Below the pieces are notes generated by a model. The model was not told the DNA's origin. It did not search any database and saw nothing but the letters and a program-made list of their open reading frames with translations. Below are positions 43,483 through 52,068 of a stretch of 64,000 nt of DNA, in pieces. This stretch comes from Methylobacterium nonmethylotrophicum. GTDB taxonomy: Bacteria > Pseudomonadota > Alphaproteobacteria > Rhizobiales > Beijerinckiaceae. The stretch is from positions 1 through 64,000 of the forward strand of contig NZ_SRLB01000013.1 in the NCBI RefSeq assembly GCF_004745635.1, written 5' to 3'. Position 1 is the stretch's first letter, and every line of letters starts with the position of its first letter. The position numbers and the translations under genes were made by a program.

Positions 43483-44874
43483 ATGGGCATCGTCACCCCC
43501 GGCATCGTCCCGGCGACCACGCTGCTGGCCGAGCCCGCTCCCGCTTGGCTCGGCCGCTGGACCGCCTTCGCGGCGGACCTCGCGTTCTCAGACATCCCTG
43601 AGGCCGCCGTCGAGCGCGCCCGCCTCGTCCTCCTCGATTCCCTCGGCGTCATCGCCGCCGGGATGCGCGAGCCGGAATGCCGGGCGCTGGCCGAGCGCCT
43701 CGCCCGCCGCACCGGCCCGGCGCCGGCGATCGGGAGTGGCCTCTCGCTCGATCCCCGCGACGCCGCCCTCGTCAACGGAACTGCGGGGACGACGCTGGAA
43801 CTCGACGAGGGCAACCAGTACGCCCGCGGCCACCCGGCGATCCACGTTGTCCCGGCCGTGCTGGCGGCCGCGCAGGAGACCGGCGCCTCGGGCGCAGAGC
43901 TTATCGCGGCCCTCGTCCTCGGCTACGAGATCGGGGCGCGGATCGGCATCGCCTCGCGGTTGCGCGTGACGATGCACCCGCACGGCACCTGGGGCACGGT
44001 CGGCGCGGCCCTCGGTGTCGCGAAGATTCACGGCGCCGACGCCGCGATGATCGGCCAGGCGATCGGCCTCGCCTCGTCCCTGGGCCTGAGCACCAGCCGG
44101 CGCACGATGCTGGAGGGGGCGACGGTCCGCAACACCTATGCGGGCTTCTCCAACCAGCTCGGTCTGACCGCCTGGGACCTCGCCGCGAGCGGCTTCCTGC
44201 CGGAGCGCGACGGGATCGGCACGGTTTACGGCGGCATCCTGGCCGACGATTTCTCGCCCGAGGCGATGGTCGAGGAATTGGGCATCCGCTGGGAGATCGC
44301 CCGCAACTACTTCAAGCGCCACGCCGCCTGCCGCTACACCCACGGCGCCCTCGACGCCCTGGCGCAGATCCGCGCCGAGGCCGGGCCGCTCGACCCGGAT
44401 TCCGTGCGGTCGGTCGAGGTCGCGACCTATGTCTGGGCGGCGCAGCTCGACCATCCGGCGCCCGGCACGATGCTGGCGGCGAAGTTCTCCCTGCCCTTCG
44501 CGCTCGCCGCCGCCCTGGTGCGGGGGGAGGCCAACACCGACGCCTTCCGCGACGAGGCGCGGGCCGATCGCCGCATCCTGGCGCTCGCCCGCCGGGTGAT
44601 GGTGCAGGAGGATCCGACCATGACGGCGCAGCTCCCGGGCCTGCGACCCGCCAAGGTCACCCTGACGCTCGCCGACGGCCGCAAGCTCTCGGCCCAGGCG
44701 CTCACCAACCGCGGCGATACCGAGGACCCGTACTCGGCCGATGACGTCCGGGAAAAGTTCCGGGCGCTCGCCGGGCCGGTCTGGGGGGCGGAGCGGAGCG
44801 AAAAGATCGTCGCGGCGGTGGCGGGGATCGATCGGGCGGAGGGGATTGGGGGGTTGCTGGGGTTGGTGGCGTGA
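43483..44874 (+). CDS. MmgE/PrpD family protein (methylcitrate/aconitate-type hydro-lyase or decarboxylase fold)
   Basis: 463 residues. Family blocks are ARLVLLDSLGVIAAGMREPE, GTTLELDEGNQYARGHPAIH (the expected active-site His region), HPHGTWGTVGAALGVAKIHG and FKRHAACRYTHGALDAL. Known members are 2-methylcitrate dehydratase, cis-aconitate decarboxylase and iminodisuccinate epimerase, so the fold does not fix the reaction. It is the last gene of the transporter-1 operon and precedes the lyase operon. A dehydration or epimerisation of a branched di- or tricarboxylate would suit the pathway proposed here. Confidence 0.88.
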   Translation: MGIVTPGIVPATTLLAEPAPAWLGRWTAFAADLAFSDIPEAAVERARLVLLDSLGVIAAGMREPECRALAERLARRTGPAPAIGSGLSLDPRDAALVNGTAGTTLELDEGNQYARGHPAIHVVPAVLAAAQETGASGAELIAALVLGYEIGARIGIASRLRVTMHPHGTWGTVGAALGVAKIHGADAAMIGQAIGLASSLGLSTSRRTMLEGATVRNTYAGFSNQLGLTAWDLAASGFLPERDGIGTVYGGILADDFSPEAMVEELGIRWEIARNYFKRHAACRYTHGALDALAQIRAEAGPLDPDSVRSVEVATYVWAAQLDHPAPGTMLAAKFSLPFALAAALVRGEANTDAFRDEARADRRILALARRVMVQEDPTMTAQLPGLRPAKVTLTLADGRKLSAQALTNRGDTEDPYSADDVREKFRALAGPVWGAERSEKIVAAVAGIDRAEGIGGLLGLVA

Positions 44875-45006
44875 CTTTCTCGCCTGATCTCGGAAGAAAA
44901 ATAAAATAAAATTATAGATACGCCTCTTGGATCACTGACGAATTAACAATTCGGGAATTGACCCAACTTCCGTCTAGCCACTGCCAACACGTTACAAGTG
45001 CGCGCG

Positions 45007-45119
45007 CTCCCCTCCCCCTTGTGGGGAGGGGTTAGGGGTGGGGGTGGGGCCGCGTGAAGCTCGGCGGTGTCTTCTGCACCACCCCCACCTCCGGCTCCTC
45101 CCCACAAGGGGGAGGAGAG
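45007..45119. repeat. Long inverted repeat in the 44875-45202 gap
   Basis: The left arm, CTCCCCTCCCCCTTGTGGGG and following G-rich sequence, pairs with a right arm ending CCACAAGGGGGAGGAGAG. Each arm also carries its own smaller hairpin. The gap of 328 bp between the PrpD-type gene and the lyase gene holds no ORF of note. The first part (44880-45000) is A+T-rich and may hold the next promoter. Similar palindromes occur at 51856-52004 and 55877-56027. Confidence 0.75.
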
Positions 45120-45202
45120 AGTGCTCCACTCCGCTACCGGCAGGGAGAGGCGAGCACGCACCACGCGAATGCGATGAAACCGAACGAGGAACACCTGTCG
45201 TC

Positions 45203-46069
45203 ATGTCCCTGAAGTCCCGTCTCGCCGAGGACCGCGTCCTCGTCGCTCCGGGCGTCTACGACGCCCTCACGGCCTCGATCGCCACGGATGCGGGCTTCGA
45301 GGCCCTGTACCTCTCCGGCGCGGCCATCGCCTATACCCGCCTCGGACGGCCCGATATCGGCCTCGTCTCGATGAGCGAGGTCGCCGAGACCGTGACCCTG
45401 GTGCGCGACCGGGTGGCGACGCCCCTCGTGGTCGATGCCGACAACGGCTACGGCAACGCGCTCAACGTCGAGCGCACCGTGCGGCTGTTCGAGCGGGCCG
45501 GCGCCAGCGCGATCCAGCTCGAGGACCAGAGTTACCCGAAGCGCTGCGGCCATCTGCAGGACAAGACGCTGATCGGGAAGGAGGACATGGTCGGGAAGAT
45601 CCGCGCGGCCCTGGATGCGCGCCTGAGCCCCGAGACCCTGATCGTCGCCCGCACCGACGCGGTGGCGGTCGAGGGCTTCGAGCGGGCGATCGAGCGGGCC
45701 CAGGCCTACGCGGAGGCCGGCGCCGACGTGCTGTTCGTCGAGGCGCCGCGCTCGGCCAACCAGCTCGCCGCGGTCACCAAGGCTCTCGGGACGCAGCGTC
45801 CCCTCGTCGCCAACATGGTCGAGGGCGGCGACACGCCGCTCGCCTCGGCGGCCGATCTCGGGGCTTTGGGCTTTCGCCTGGTGATCTTCCCGGGCGGCAT
45901 CGTCCGGGCGCTCGCCCACACCGCGAAGGCCTACTACGCCTCCCTCGCCGAGGCCGGCACCAACGCCCCCTTCTCCGAGCGGATGTTCGATTTCGGCGAG
46001 CTGAACGCGCTGATCGGCACCCCCGAGATGCTGGCCCGCGGCCGCGCCTATGAAGGAAGCGATCGATGA
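45203..46069 (+). CDS. Isocitrate lyase/PEP mutase superfamily lyase
   Basis: 288 residues. TIM-barrel with LVVDADNGYGNALNVERTV (Mg-binding Asp region) and the catalytic KRCGH at residues 113-117 (Cys115). The KRCGH motif marks true C-C lyases such as methylisocitrate lyase and 2,3-dimethylmalate lyase; PEP mutases and oxaloacetate decarboxylases lack this Cys. Expected reaction: retro-Claisen cleavage of a 2-hydroxy (or 2,3-substituted) dicarboxylate to pyruvate or glyoxylate plus an acid. Its stop overlaps the start of hyuB (ATGA). It heads the four-base-overlap operon to 51816. Confidence 0.9.
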   Translation: MSLKSRLAEDRVLVAPGVYDALTASIATDAGFEALYLSGAAIAYTRLGRPDIGLVSMSEVAETVTLVRDRVATPLVVDADNGYGNALNVERTVRLFERAGASAIQLEDQSYPKRCGHLQDKTLIGKEDMVGKIRAALDARLSPETLIVARTDAVAVEGFERAIERAQAYAEAGADVLFVEAPRSANQLAAVTKALGTQRPLVANMVEGGDTPLASAADLGALGFRLVIFPGGIVRALAHTAKAYYASLAEAGTNAPFSERMFDFGELNALIGTPEMLARGRAYEGSDR

Positions 46070-47760
46070 CCCAGATCGACCCCGTCACCCTGGCGGTGCT
46101 GAAGGGCCGCCTGGAGCAGATCGCCGACGAGATGGACGCGACGCTCTACCGCTCGGCCTTCAACCCGATCATCGCGGAGGCCCGCGACGCCTGCCACGGC
46201 CTCTACCACGCCACCACCGGCGACACCCTGGTCCAGGGCACCAAGGGCCTGCCGATCTTCGTCGGCGCCATGGCCTTCGCGGTGAAGGCCGTGATCGCCA
46301 AGGTCGCGCTTGAGGGGGGCCTGGAGCCCGGCGACACGTTCCTGTTCAACGACCCCTATAGCGGCGGCACACACCTCAACGACTTCCGGCTGGTCCGCCC
46401 GGTCTTCCGGGACGGCAAGCTTTTTTGCTGGCTCGCCTCGGTCGGCCACTGGCTCGACATCGGCGGCAACGTGCCGGGCGGCTACAACCCGAAGGCCACG
46501 GAGAGCTTCCAGGAGGGCGTGCGCTTTCCCCCGGTGAAGCTCTTCTCCGCCGGCCGCCTGAACCAGGACATCGTCGACATCCTGGCCGCCAACACCCGCG
46601 TGCCGACCTCGAACTGGGGCGACCTCAACGGCCAGCTCAACGCCCTCGATCTCGGCGAGCGCCGCTTCACCGCGCTCCTCGACGAGTACGGCGACGCCAC
46701 GGTGGACGCCGCCTTCGCGGCCTTCTCCGACCGGGCCGAGGCCCTGATGCGTGCCGCGATCCGCGCCCTGCCGGATGGCCGCTACAGTTTCGAGGACGTG
46801 CTCGACAACGACGGCATCACCGACGAGCCCCTGACCATCGCCCTCGACCTGACCATCGCGGGCGACAGCATGGTCCTCGACTTCTCGCGCTCCTCCGCCC
46901 CGGCGCAGGGCCCGATCAACATCTCGCACGCGACGACCGTCGCCGCCTGCTACGTCGCCTTGAAGCACGTCTTCACCGAGGTGCCGGCCAATGCCGGCTG
47001 CCTGCGGCCGATCACCTTCACGGTGCCGGAGACGACCTTGCTCGGCGCCGGCGCGCCCAAGCCCATGGCGGGCTACACCGAGACGATCCTGCGGCTGATC
47101 GGCGTCGTGCTGGGCGCCCTGGCCGAGGCCGATCCGGAGCGGGCGACCGCCGCGCCCTTCGGCACCATCAACGCGCTGTCGCTCGCCGGCCACCGGCCGG
47201 ACGGCTCGCGCTGGGTGATGTTCTCGTTCTTCGGCGGCGGCCTCGGCGGCAACCCCGAGACCGACGGCCTGAGCCACGCCAACAACCCGATCTCGACCGC
47301 GACGATCCCGCCGGTGGAGATCCTGGAGGCCGCCTACCCGGTCGTCTTCACGCAATGGTCCTTGAGGCCCGACAGCGCCGGGGCCGGCGCGCATCGCGGC
47401 GGGCTCGGGGCCGTCTACGAGATCGAGACCCTGACCGACGCCGACGTCTTCCTGCTCGGCGAGCGCGGCAAGGTGGCGCCGTTCGGCGTCAAGGGCGGGA
47501 AGCCGGCGGCGCTCAACCGCTTCGCCTGGCAGACGCAAGGCGGCTGGGCGAGCCCGCCGATGGTCTCGAAGGTCACCGATGTGCGGATCAAGGCCGGCGA
47601 GCGGGTGCGGCTCGAGACGCCCGGCGGCGGCGGCTTCGGCCACCCGGCCGAGCGCGACCGCGAGGCCCTGAACCGCGACCTGCGCCTCGGCTACGTCACG
47701 CCGGAGGCTGCCGCCCGCGACTACGAGCTTGAAAAGATCCGCTTGGGAGAGACCCGATGA
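46066..47760 (+). CDS. Hydantoinase B / oxoprolinase family protein (HyuB, second copy)
   Basis: 564 residues, the normal family length, without the C-terminal extension of the copy at 24753. Landmarks are MDATLYRSAFNPIIAEARDA, FNDPYSGGTHLNDFRLV, HWLDIGGNVPGGYNP and the ending ETPGGGGFGHP. It pairs with the HyuA that follows. The N-terminal and mid regions are clearly diverged from the first copy, so the two systems probably have different substrates. Coupled on both sides by ATGA overlaps. Confidence 0.9.
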   Translation: MTQIDPVTLAVLKGRLEQIADEMDATLYRSAFNPIIAEARDACHGLYHATTGDTLVQGTKGLPIFVGAMAFAVKAVIAKVALEGGLEPGDTFLFNDPYSGGTHLNDFRLVRPVFRDGKLFCWLASVGHWLDIGGNVPGGYNPKATESFQEGVRFPPVKLFSAGRLNQDIVDILAANTRVPTSNWGDLNGQLNALDLGERRFTALLDEYGDATVDAAFAAFSDRAEALMRAAIRALPDGRYSFEDVLDNDGITDEPLTIALDLTIAGDSMVLDFSRSSAPAQGPINISHATTVAACYVALKHVFTEVPANAGCLRPITFTVPETTLLGAGAPKPMAGYTETILRLIGVVLGALAEADPERATAAPFGTINALSLAGHRPDGSRWVMFSFFGGGLGGNPETDGLSHANNPISTATIPPVEILEAAYPVVFTQWSLRPDSAGAGAHRGGLGAVYEIETLTDADVFLLGERGKVAPFGVKGGKPAALNRFAWQTQGGWASPPMVSKVTDVRIKAGERVRLETPGGGGFGHPAERDREALNRDLRLGYVTPEAAARDYELEKIRLGETR

Positions 47761-49823
47761 CCCCCCGCGCCATCGTCGGCGTCGATGTCGGCGGCACCTT
47801 CACCGACCTCTTCTACTACGACGAGGCCGCCGGCCGCTTCCAGACCGGCAAGGTGCCGTCGAACCGCGGCGACGAGGCGGTCGGCTTCCTCGCCGGCCTC
47901 AAAGGCTTCGGCCCGGTCGCCGGTCTCGCCTCGATCGTCCACGGCACGACCGTCGGCACCAACGCGCTGCTGGAGCGCAAGGGCGCCCGGATCGGCCTCA
48001 TCACCACCCGGGGTTTTCGCGACGTCCTGGAGATGCGCCGGCGCGACCGGCGCCACACCTGGGGCCTGTGGGGCGATTTCGTCCCCGTCGTCGACCGGGA
48101 TCTCCGACTCGAGGTCGACGAGCGCACGCTCGCCGACGGCACGATCCGCCAGGCGGTCGATCCGGACCAGGTGGCGGAGGCCGCCCGCGCGCTCCTCGCC
48201 AACGGCGCCGAGGCCCTGGCGATCTGCTTCGTCAACGCCTACGCCAACCCGGAGAACGAGCGGGTGGCGCTGGACGCCGCCTCCGCCGTGTGGCCCAACG
48301 CCAATGTCGAGCGGTCGTCCGGCATCCTGCCGGAGATCCGCGAGTTCGAGCGCACCTCGACCACGGTGCTCAACGCCTACCTGCAGCCGGTCGTCGGCAG
48401 CTACCTCGGCAAGCTCGACCGGGCGCTGGAGTCGGAAGGGTTCGAAGGCCGCTTCCACATCGTGCAGTCGAATGGCGGCGTGATGTCGACCGCGACCGCC
48501 CGGCGGCTGCCGGTGCGCACCGCCCTCTCGGGGCCCGCCGCCGGGGTCATCGCGGCCGCGGCGATCGCCAAGGAGGCCGGCTTCCCGAACGTGATCACCG
48601 GCGACCTCGGCGGCACCTCCTTCGACGTGTCGCTGGTGGTCGAGGGCGAGACGGCGCTCGCCGCCCAGACCACCATCGATTTCGGCCTCGTGATCCGTAC
48701 GCCGATGATCGAGATCAGCACCATCGGGGCCGGCGGCGGCTCGATCGCCCATGTCGATGCCGGCGGGCTGCTCCAGGTCGGGCCGGAGAGCGCCGGCTCG
48801 CGGCCGGGACCGGTCTGCTACGGCCAGGGCAACACCCGCCCGACGCTGACCGACGCCAACGTGGTGCTCGGTCGCATCAACGCCGAGCGGCCGATCGGCG
48901 GGGCGCTCAAGCGCCTCGACGTCGAGGCCGCGAAGGCCGCGATCCGGGAGCACGTCGCCGCACCGCTCGGCCTCGACGTGATGGCGGCGGCCGAAGCGAT
49001 CGTGCGCGTCGCCGACGGCAAGATGGCGGGCGCGATCCGCCTCGTCTCGATCGAGCGCGGCCACGACCCCCAGAAATTCGCTGCGGTGCCGTTCGGCGGC
49101 GGCGGGGCGCTCCATGTCGGGGCGCTGATCAAGGATGTGGGCCTGCGCGGCGCCCTGGTGCCGCGCTACCCGGGCGTCACCTCGGCACTCGGCTGCGTCA
49201 TCGCCGACATCCGCCACGACCAGGTCCAGACCCTGAACCTGTCGCTCGCCACCCTCGACGCCGCCGCCCTCGACCGGCGGATGGTGGCGGAAGCCGAGAG
49301 CGCCCGCGCGGTGGTCGAGGCCGCCGGCCTCACCGTCTCGCGGATCGACACGGTGTTCGAGCTCGACATGCACTATGTCGGCCAGACCCACACCGTGGCG
49401 GTGGCGCTGCCCGTCACGGTCGCGAACGGCACCACCGGCATCACCGCAGGCGTGATCCAGGCGGCGTTCGAGGCGGCCTACCGCACCTCGTTCAGCCGGC
49501 TGCTGCCGGGCCTCGGCACCCGGATCGTCAACCTGCGCACCGCGGCGATCGGCCGGCGGCCGCATTTCGACCTCGCCGCCCTGGCGCCGGGACCCGACGC
49601 CTCGCTGGACTCCGCCCGCCTCGGCAGCCGCCCGGTGTGGTTCTCCGGCGCCTGGCACGAGGCGGCGGTCTATGCCCGCCTGGCGCTGCCGGTCGGGGCC
49701 GAGATCCCCGGCCCGGCGATCCTCGAGCAGCCGGACGCCACCACCGTGGTCGATCCCGACCTGACGGCGCGGGTCGACCGGCTCGGCAACGTCGTGGTCA
49801 CCCGCACGGGAGAGCCCGCATGA
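47757..49823 (+). CDS. Hydantoinase A / oxoprolinase family protein (HyuA, second copy)
   Basis: 688 residues. ATPase start GVDVGGTFTDLFYYDEAAGR, then IVHGTTVGTNALLERKGARI, TGDLGGTSFDVSLVVEG, TIGAGGGSIAHVDAGG and GPESAGSRPGPVCYGQG. The order HyuB-HyuA with nothing between differs from the first cluster. Together with HyuB it should use ATP to open a lactam or imide ring, releasing an open-chain amide or amino acid for the hydrolase that follows. The substrate cannot be read from sequence. Confidence 0.9.
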   Translation: MTPRAIVGVDVGGTFTDLFYYDEAAGRFQTGKVPSNRGDEAVGFLAGLKGFGPVAGLASIVHGTTVGTNALLERKGARIGLITTRGFRDVLEMRRRDRRHTWGLWGDFVPVVDRDLRLEVDERTLADGTIRQAVDPDQVAEAARALLANGAEALAICFVNAYANPENERVALDAASAVWPNANVERSSGILPEIREFERTSTTVLNAYLQPVVGSYLGKLDRALESEGFEGRFHIVQSNGGVMSTATARRLPVRTALSGPAAGVIAAAAIAKEAGFPNVITGDLGGTSFDVSLVVEGETALAAQTTIDFGLVIRTPMIEISTIGAGGGSIAHVDAGGLLQVGPESAGSRPGPVCYGQGNTRPTLTDANVVLGRINAERPIGGALKRLDVEAAKAAIREHVAAPLGLDVMAAAEAIVRVADGKMAGAIRLVSIERGHDPQKFAAVPFGGGGALHVGALIKDVGLRGALVPRYPGVTSALGCVIADIRHDQVQTLNLSLATLDAAALDRRMVAEAESARAVVEAAGLTVSRIDTVFELDMHYVGQTHTVAVALPVTVANGTTGITAGVIQAAFEAAYRTSFSRLLPGLGTRIVNLRTAAIGRRPHFDLAALAPGPDASLDSARLGSRPVWFSGAWHEAAVYARLALPVGAEIPGPAILEQPDATTVVDPDLTARVDRLGNVVVTRTGEPA

Positions 49824-50431
49824 GCCATGCCCCGATCCCGATCGAGCGCACGGCGCTCCTGATCTGCGACCTGCAGAACGACTTCCTGCATCCGGACGGC
49901 GCCTATGGCCGGGCCGGCCAGGCCGCGCCCGAGATCGCCGCCGTGCCCGCAACGGTGCGGCCGCTCGCCGAGCTGATCCGGGCCAAGGGCGGGTTCATCG
50001 TCTCGACCCACTTCACCCTGGTGCCGGGCAAGGGCGGCGAGCCGCTGATCTCGCCCCACCTGCGCGAGTTGCGCCCGTTCCTGCGGAAGGGCGACTTCCT
50101 GCCCGGGGCCTGGGGGCATGCACTGGTCGACGCATTGCAGCCCGCCGACCTCTCGGTCGAGAAGGTCGCCTACTCGGCCTTCTACATGACCCGGCTCGAA
50201 TGGGTCCTGCGCAAGGCGGGCATCGAGCGGCTGATCGTGTCGGGCATCGTCACCAATGGCGGCGTCGCCTCGACGGTGCGCGACGCCCATGTCCGCGACT
50301 TCTCGGTCACGGTCCTGTCGGATGGCTGCGCCGCCTTCTCGCCCTCCGTGCACCAGACCGCCATCGACGCCCTGAAGCCGGTCTGCCGGGTGGCGGACGT
50401 CGCCGAGATCATCCGGGAGCTGTCGGCATGA
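49820..50431 (+). CDS. Isochorismatase-fold hydrolase with Gly in place of the catalytic Cys
   Basis: 203 residues. The fold is clear: ALLICDLQNDFLHPDG with Asp17, EKVAYSAF with Lys115, and SGIVTNGGVASTVRDA. In cysteine amidases of this superfamily (nicotinamidase, maleamate amidase, N-carbamoylsarcosine hydrolase) the last block reads TxxCVxxTxRDA. Here the Cys position is Gly148. The same Gly is found in true isochorismatases (EntB, PhzD), which cleave vinyl ethers without a covalent intermediate. A Cys-independent hydrolysis of an enol ether or enamide is therefore more likely than amidase chemistry. ATGA overlaps both sides. Confidence 0.88.
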   Translation: MSHAPIPIERTALLICDLQNDFLHPDGAYGRAGQAAPEIAAVPATVRPLAELIRAKGGFIVSTHFTLVPGKGGEPLISPHLRELRPFLRKGDFLPGAWGHALVDALQPADLSVEKVAYSAFYMTRLEWVLRKAGIERLIVSGIVTNGGVASTVRDAHVRDFSVTVLSDGCAAFSPSVHQTAIDALKPVCRVADVAEIIRELSA

Positions 50432-51816
50432 GGGTCGAGCCCGCCGCCTCCGTGTCCTTCGACATCGAGGTGCCGGTCGCCATCATCGGCGCCGGCGCCG
50501 CCGGGCTGGTGGCGGCGTTGGCCGCCCACGAGGCCGGGGCCGAGGTGCTGGTGGTCGAGCGCGACCCCGTGCCCCGCGGCTCCACCGCCCTCTCGGCCGG
50601 GCTGGTCCCTGCCCCCGGCACCCGCTGGCAGCGCGAATCGGCCATCGAGGACAGCCCGGAGCTTTTCGCCAGGGACATCATGGCGAAGGCCAAGAACGAG
50701 CCCGATCCCGCCCTCGTCGCGCGGCTCGCCGGGGCCGTGGGTCCCGCCCTCGAATGGCTCAGCCACCGCCACGGGCTGCCCTTCTCGGTCATCACCGATT
50801 TCCGCTATCCGGGGCACTCCGCCAACCGCATGCACGGCCTGCCGAGCCGGTCGGGCGAGGAGCTGGTCGACCGCCTCGCCCGGGCGGTCGAGGAGGCCGG
50901 CATCCCGGTCCTGTGCGAGGCCACCGTCGACACGCTCTACACGGAGGACGGCGCGATCCGGGGCATCGCCCTCGTGCGTCCGGACGGCTCGCGGGACCGT
51001 GTCGCCTGCCGGGCCCTGGTGCTCGCCTGCAACGGCTACGGCGGCAACAAGGCGCTGGTGGCGCAGCACGTCCCGGAGCTGGCGGACGCGCTCTATTTCG
51101 GTCACGAAGGCAACCAGGGCGACGCGCTGCTCTGGGGCGAGGCCTTGGGCGCCGCCACCCGCCACCTCTCGGGCCACCAGGGCCACGGCTCCGTGGCGCA
51201 CCCGCACGGCATCCTGATCACCTGGGCCACGATCACCGAGGGCGGGTTCCAGGTGAATGCGGAAGGGCGGCGCTTCTCCGACGAGAGCAAAGGCTATTCC
51301 GAGCAGGCGGCGGAGGTTCTGCGCCAGCCCGGTGGCACCGCCGTCACGGTGTTCGACGCGCGCATCGCCGGCATCGCCCGCCAGTTCGAGGACTTTCGCC
51401 GGGCGGAGGGCGCCGGGGCGATCGTCGCGGCGGATACGATGGCGGCGCTGGCGGCGCGGCTGCACCTGCCGGAGGAAGCGCTGACTGCGACGCTGGCCGA
51501 GGTCGAGGCGCTCAAGCGCGCGGGCGGCCGGGACGACTTCGGACGCTCCTTCGCGGGCGTGCCGATGCTGAGCCCGCCCTACCGGGCGGTGCGGGTGACG
51601 GGGGCCCTGTTCCACACGCAAGGGGGCCTCGTGGTCGACGGCGACGCGCGGGTGCTGAGGCAAGACGGTGCGCCGATCCCGAACCTGTTCGCGGCCGGCG
51701 GGGCGGCCTGCGGCGTGTCGGGGACGGGGCCGGGCGGCTATCTCTCGGGCAACGGGCTCTTGGCGGCCGTGGCGCTCGGGCGCATCGCCGGGCAGGCGGC
51801 TGGGGCGATGGCATAG
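50428..51816 (+). CDS. FAD-dependent oxidoreductase, fumarate reductase/KstD-like flavoprotein
   Basis: 462 residues. N-terminal FAD motif IIGAGAAGLVAALAAHEAGA with VVERDPVPRGSTALSAG, and C-terminal NLFAAGGAACGVSGTGPGGYLSGNGLL. This is the FAD_binding_2 family (fumarate reductase, ketosteroid dehydrogenase, aspartate oxidase types). It would insert or remove a C=C bond next to a carboxyl or carbonyl. No signal peptide or heme motif, so cytoplasmic. It ends the ATGA-linked operon and is followed by a long palindrome. Confidence 0.9.
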   Translation: MRVEPAASVSFDIEVPVAIIGAGAAGLVAALAAHEAGAEVLVVERDPVPRGSTALSAGLVPAPGTRWQRESAIEDSPELFARDIMAKAKNEPDPALVARLAGAVGPALEWLSHRHGLPFSVITDFRYPGHSANRMHGLPSRSGEELVDRLARAVEEAGIPVLCEATVDTLYTEDGAIRGIALVRPDGSRDRVACRALVLACNGYGGNKALVAQHVPELADALYFGHEGNQGDALLWGEALGAATRHLSGHQGHGSVAHPHGILITWATITEGGFQVNAEGRRFSDESKGYSEQAAEVLRQPGGTAVTVFDARIAGIARQFEDFRRAEGAGAIVAADTMAALAARLHLPEEALTATLAEVEALKRAGGRDDFGRSFAGVPMLSPPYRAVRVTGALFHTQGGLVVDGDARVLRQDGAPIPNLFAAGGAACGVSGTGPGGYLSGNGLLAAVALGRIAGQAAGAMA

Positions 51817-51855
51817 CTGAGGATCAAGCTGCCTCCGGCAAGTACAACGCGGGAT

Positions 51856-52004
51856 CCCCTCTCCCGTGTGGGAGAGGGGTAGGGGTGAGGGTGGCGCGCT
51901 TCCGTGTAAAGCTCAAACCGTCGTGCTGGCCGCTCTCCGCTCAACGCTTCACCTTGAACCGTCTCCACCCTCACCCCTCACCCCTCTCCCACACGGGAGA
52001 GGGG
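51856..52004. repeat. 149-bp inverted repeat with 39-bp arms
   Basis: The left arm (51856-51894) starts with the hairpin CCCCTCTCCC-GTGT-GGGAGAGGGG and continues into AGGGGTGAGGGTGG. The right arm (51966-52004) is its near-exact reverse complement. The flanking bases include GGGATC on the left. It fills the gap between the flavoprotein and LeuC-type genes. It could stop or stabilise transcripts, but no U-run follows. Confidence 0.85.
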
Positions 52005-52068
52005 AACGCGTTTCACTGAAGACCCACGGTATCTCCCCGAATCCCAACGACAAGACGGAGGACGCCTC

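Noticed and set aside
45203..46069. Calling the lyase PEP mutase or oxaloacetate decarboxylase
   Set aside because: It keeps the KRCGH catalytic motif of true C-C lyases.
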